This document shows, in pieces, positions 62,433 through 64,000 of a DNA stretch of 64,000 bases. The notes beneath the pieces were generated by a model. The model saw only the letters and a list, made by a program, of their open reading frames with translations. It had not been told where the DNA came from and made no database searches. Numbering within the stretch: the first letter of the stretch is position 1; each line of letters starts with the position of its first letter. Made by a program: the position numbers and the translations under genes. Source of the DNA: Silurus meridionalis (lineage: Eukaryota > Chordata > Actinopteri > Siluriformes > Siluridae); NCBI RefSeq assembly GCF_014805685.1, contig NC_060892.1, positions 26,563,560 through 26,627,559 of the forward strand, written 5' to 3'.

Positions 62433-62889
62433 AGTAGTATGTAAAAAATCATGAGTTAAATTCTCTTTACTTTAAACCCCCCAGATTATAATCAACAATT
62501 AAAAAACAAACCGATCATATAGCTGCACTTTTCCCAGTAGCACACGTTTGAATGAAACACACACAAAATCGATGAAACTCATTTGAGCGATTTTCTTCCC
62601 ACAAATAGGAAAATGAGTTCAATAGCTGATGTTCAGGGAATGAAAATATAAAAATGTGTTCAAACAATCAAATGGGAAATCAGGAGTGTTTTTTGTTGTC
62701 CTTGATGTTAGTAATAAAGCACAATAATAAAACAGCAGCTCTCAGTTAAAAAATATTGTGTGAATGATATTAGAAATGTCGAATTCATCAATAAAACACA
62801 AGAAATATTCACGTTTCCATTAATAAATGAAGAATGTAATAAAATGTAAATAATTCGATTAAAAAAATTCAATTTACATTTATAAGCAA

Positions 62890-63140
62890 AAGAAACTGCA
62901 TTCCTTTGGAGAGACACTAAACAGTGTTTTAGCTCCACTCCTCTGGGAAGACTTTCCACTAGATTTCAGGGTGTGATTCTGTGGATTAGAGATCATCCAG
63001 AAGAGCATGTGTGAGATCAGACGCTAATGTCGAGGTGGTTTGGGGTTCAGTCATTGTTCCAGTTTATCCTAAATGTGTTCAGTGAATTTGAGGTCAGGGA
63101 TCTGTACAGGACACTCTGAGACGCAGAAGATGTGATGGTT
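62890..63140. mobile_element. MITE fragment, same family as 14355-14781
   Basis: GCTCCACTCCTCTGGGAAGA, then CATCCAGAAGAGCATGTGTG and GTTCAGTGAATTTGAGGTCA follow the order of the internal part of this fish MITE family. No terminal repeats are seen. Confidence 0.65.
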
Positions 63141-64000
63141 AGGTGTCATATCATGAACTTGAAAAATTGAGTAACCTGATTATTGATTCTGCTTGTCCAT
63201 GGCTGAATTTTGTGTACTGAGGATCGTCAGAATCACAGATTCGCATCGGTTTAAAAAATAACTGCTCTGCTTTCTTTCTAGATTTAAAAAGTGTGAATCG
63301 GATACAAGTTATCATTTGTGATGCCGTGATGCATATTTGTGTTGGTAAAAAACGATTTATTCAGTTTTTACCAACCAGAAAGTGGCCAATAGTTTTTCAC
63401 TAATATTTGATACGATGATTGATTTCTCGTCACTACACTGATTCTCGAGCGTGTTCTCTCAGCGCCGCTGCTGCTACAGTACGTCAATATGACATATCAA
63501 AACACGACAAAGAGCAAGGCGTGTCCTGAGAGTCACATAGAATAGAGATTGACATGGCAGAGGCAGAGCTGTAACTTCCTGGATTCAGAACAGGAAAAAG
63601 GACGTCTTGGTTTATTCATTTATTGTTTGCTCTACCAAGGCATGTGTGTGAAAGGGCTGTGTGTTAGAAGTGCGAAGGCACTTAAGAAAATTGATGATTT
63701 TCTTTCTGTCTGAACCAAAGAAATAAAAGTAAACTATCTGTACTGTTTTAAATAGCAGAGAATCGCATTTCTTCCATTGAATCACATTGTATCGAATGGA
63801 ATTGAAATCGGACGGCACTGCATCATAACAGGGGTGAATCGTATCACATCAGTAGCTGTGTAGATTTATACGTATCTTTAACGTATCGTATCGTTGGCTA
63901 TGTTTCCAGATGTGATCTCATCCGCCTCAGTTATAGAAATGCACATCCCTAATATGTAGTGTACTGAATATTATGTACTGAATATTATGTGATGTCTTGC
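63141..64000. other. Unassigned sequence at right edge
   Basis: No gene supported. 63770-63900 is rich in ATCG-type words (GAATCGTATCACATC, ACGTATCGTATCG) of the kind found at ends of fish DNA transposons, but no inverted repeat pair was confirmed. Confidence 0.4.

Overview
The window is nuclear DNA of a ray-finned (teleost) fish. It has multi-exon genes with GT/AG introns, dense GT/GA/GATA microsatellites, L2-type LINE and Tc1/mariner-type MITE remnants, and proteins that read as clear orthologues of vertebrate genes. There are no operons, CRISPR arrays or bacterial features. Species cannot be fixed from sequence alone. All homology calls are by eye from remembered family sequences; no search was run. 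Exon models were built by reading splice sites and checking that phases join. Six complete models (sgta, thop1, nwd1-like, tspan33-like, reep6, apc2) and the two-exon c19orf25 homologue each sum to an exact multiple of three without internal stops.

Layout: 1-2930 is a large minisatellite, probably inside an intron of slc39a3 (zinc transporter ZIP3), whose first coding exon (3001-3207, minus strand) follows. sgta (minus, 4499-7669) and thop1 (plus, 10575-16259) are divergent from separate GC-rich promoters. An NWD1-like NACHT/WD40 gene (plus, 18027-27773) runs tail to tail into a C8 tetraspanin related to tspan33 (minus, 28209-30777), which is divergent from reep6 (plus, 31560-33842). Between reep6 and the small c19orf25 homologue (plus, 42851-43461) lies an 8.4 kb repeat block: a 41-bp CCAAT-containing minisatellite split by an antisense, decayed, nearly full-length L2 LINE (35928-40954). 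apc2 (minus, coding 45929-58642) fills the next 13 kb with a 5.6 kb terminal exon. 58661-64000 holds only repeats and unassigned DNA.

The gene set is not an operon, but its order is informative. slc39a3-sgta-thop1 and reep6-c19orf25-apc2 are both neighbour sets on human 19p13.3, and NWD1 is on 19p13.1, so the window is a compressed fish counterpart of human 19p. pcsk4, which sits between REEP6 and C19orf25 in human, is not seen here; the minisatellite/LINE block takes its place.

No undescribed molecular system was identified. The most unusual items are the higher-order tandem arrays (a roughly 990-bp super-repeat at 1-2930; about 80 CCAAT-box units at 34250-42612; a heptamer telomere-like array in apc2 intron 1), a CAAX-like C-terminus on the NWD1-like protein, and alternative acceptors in the reep6 tail.
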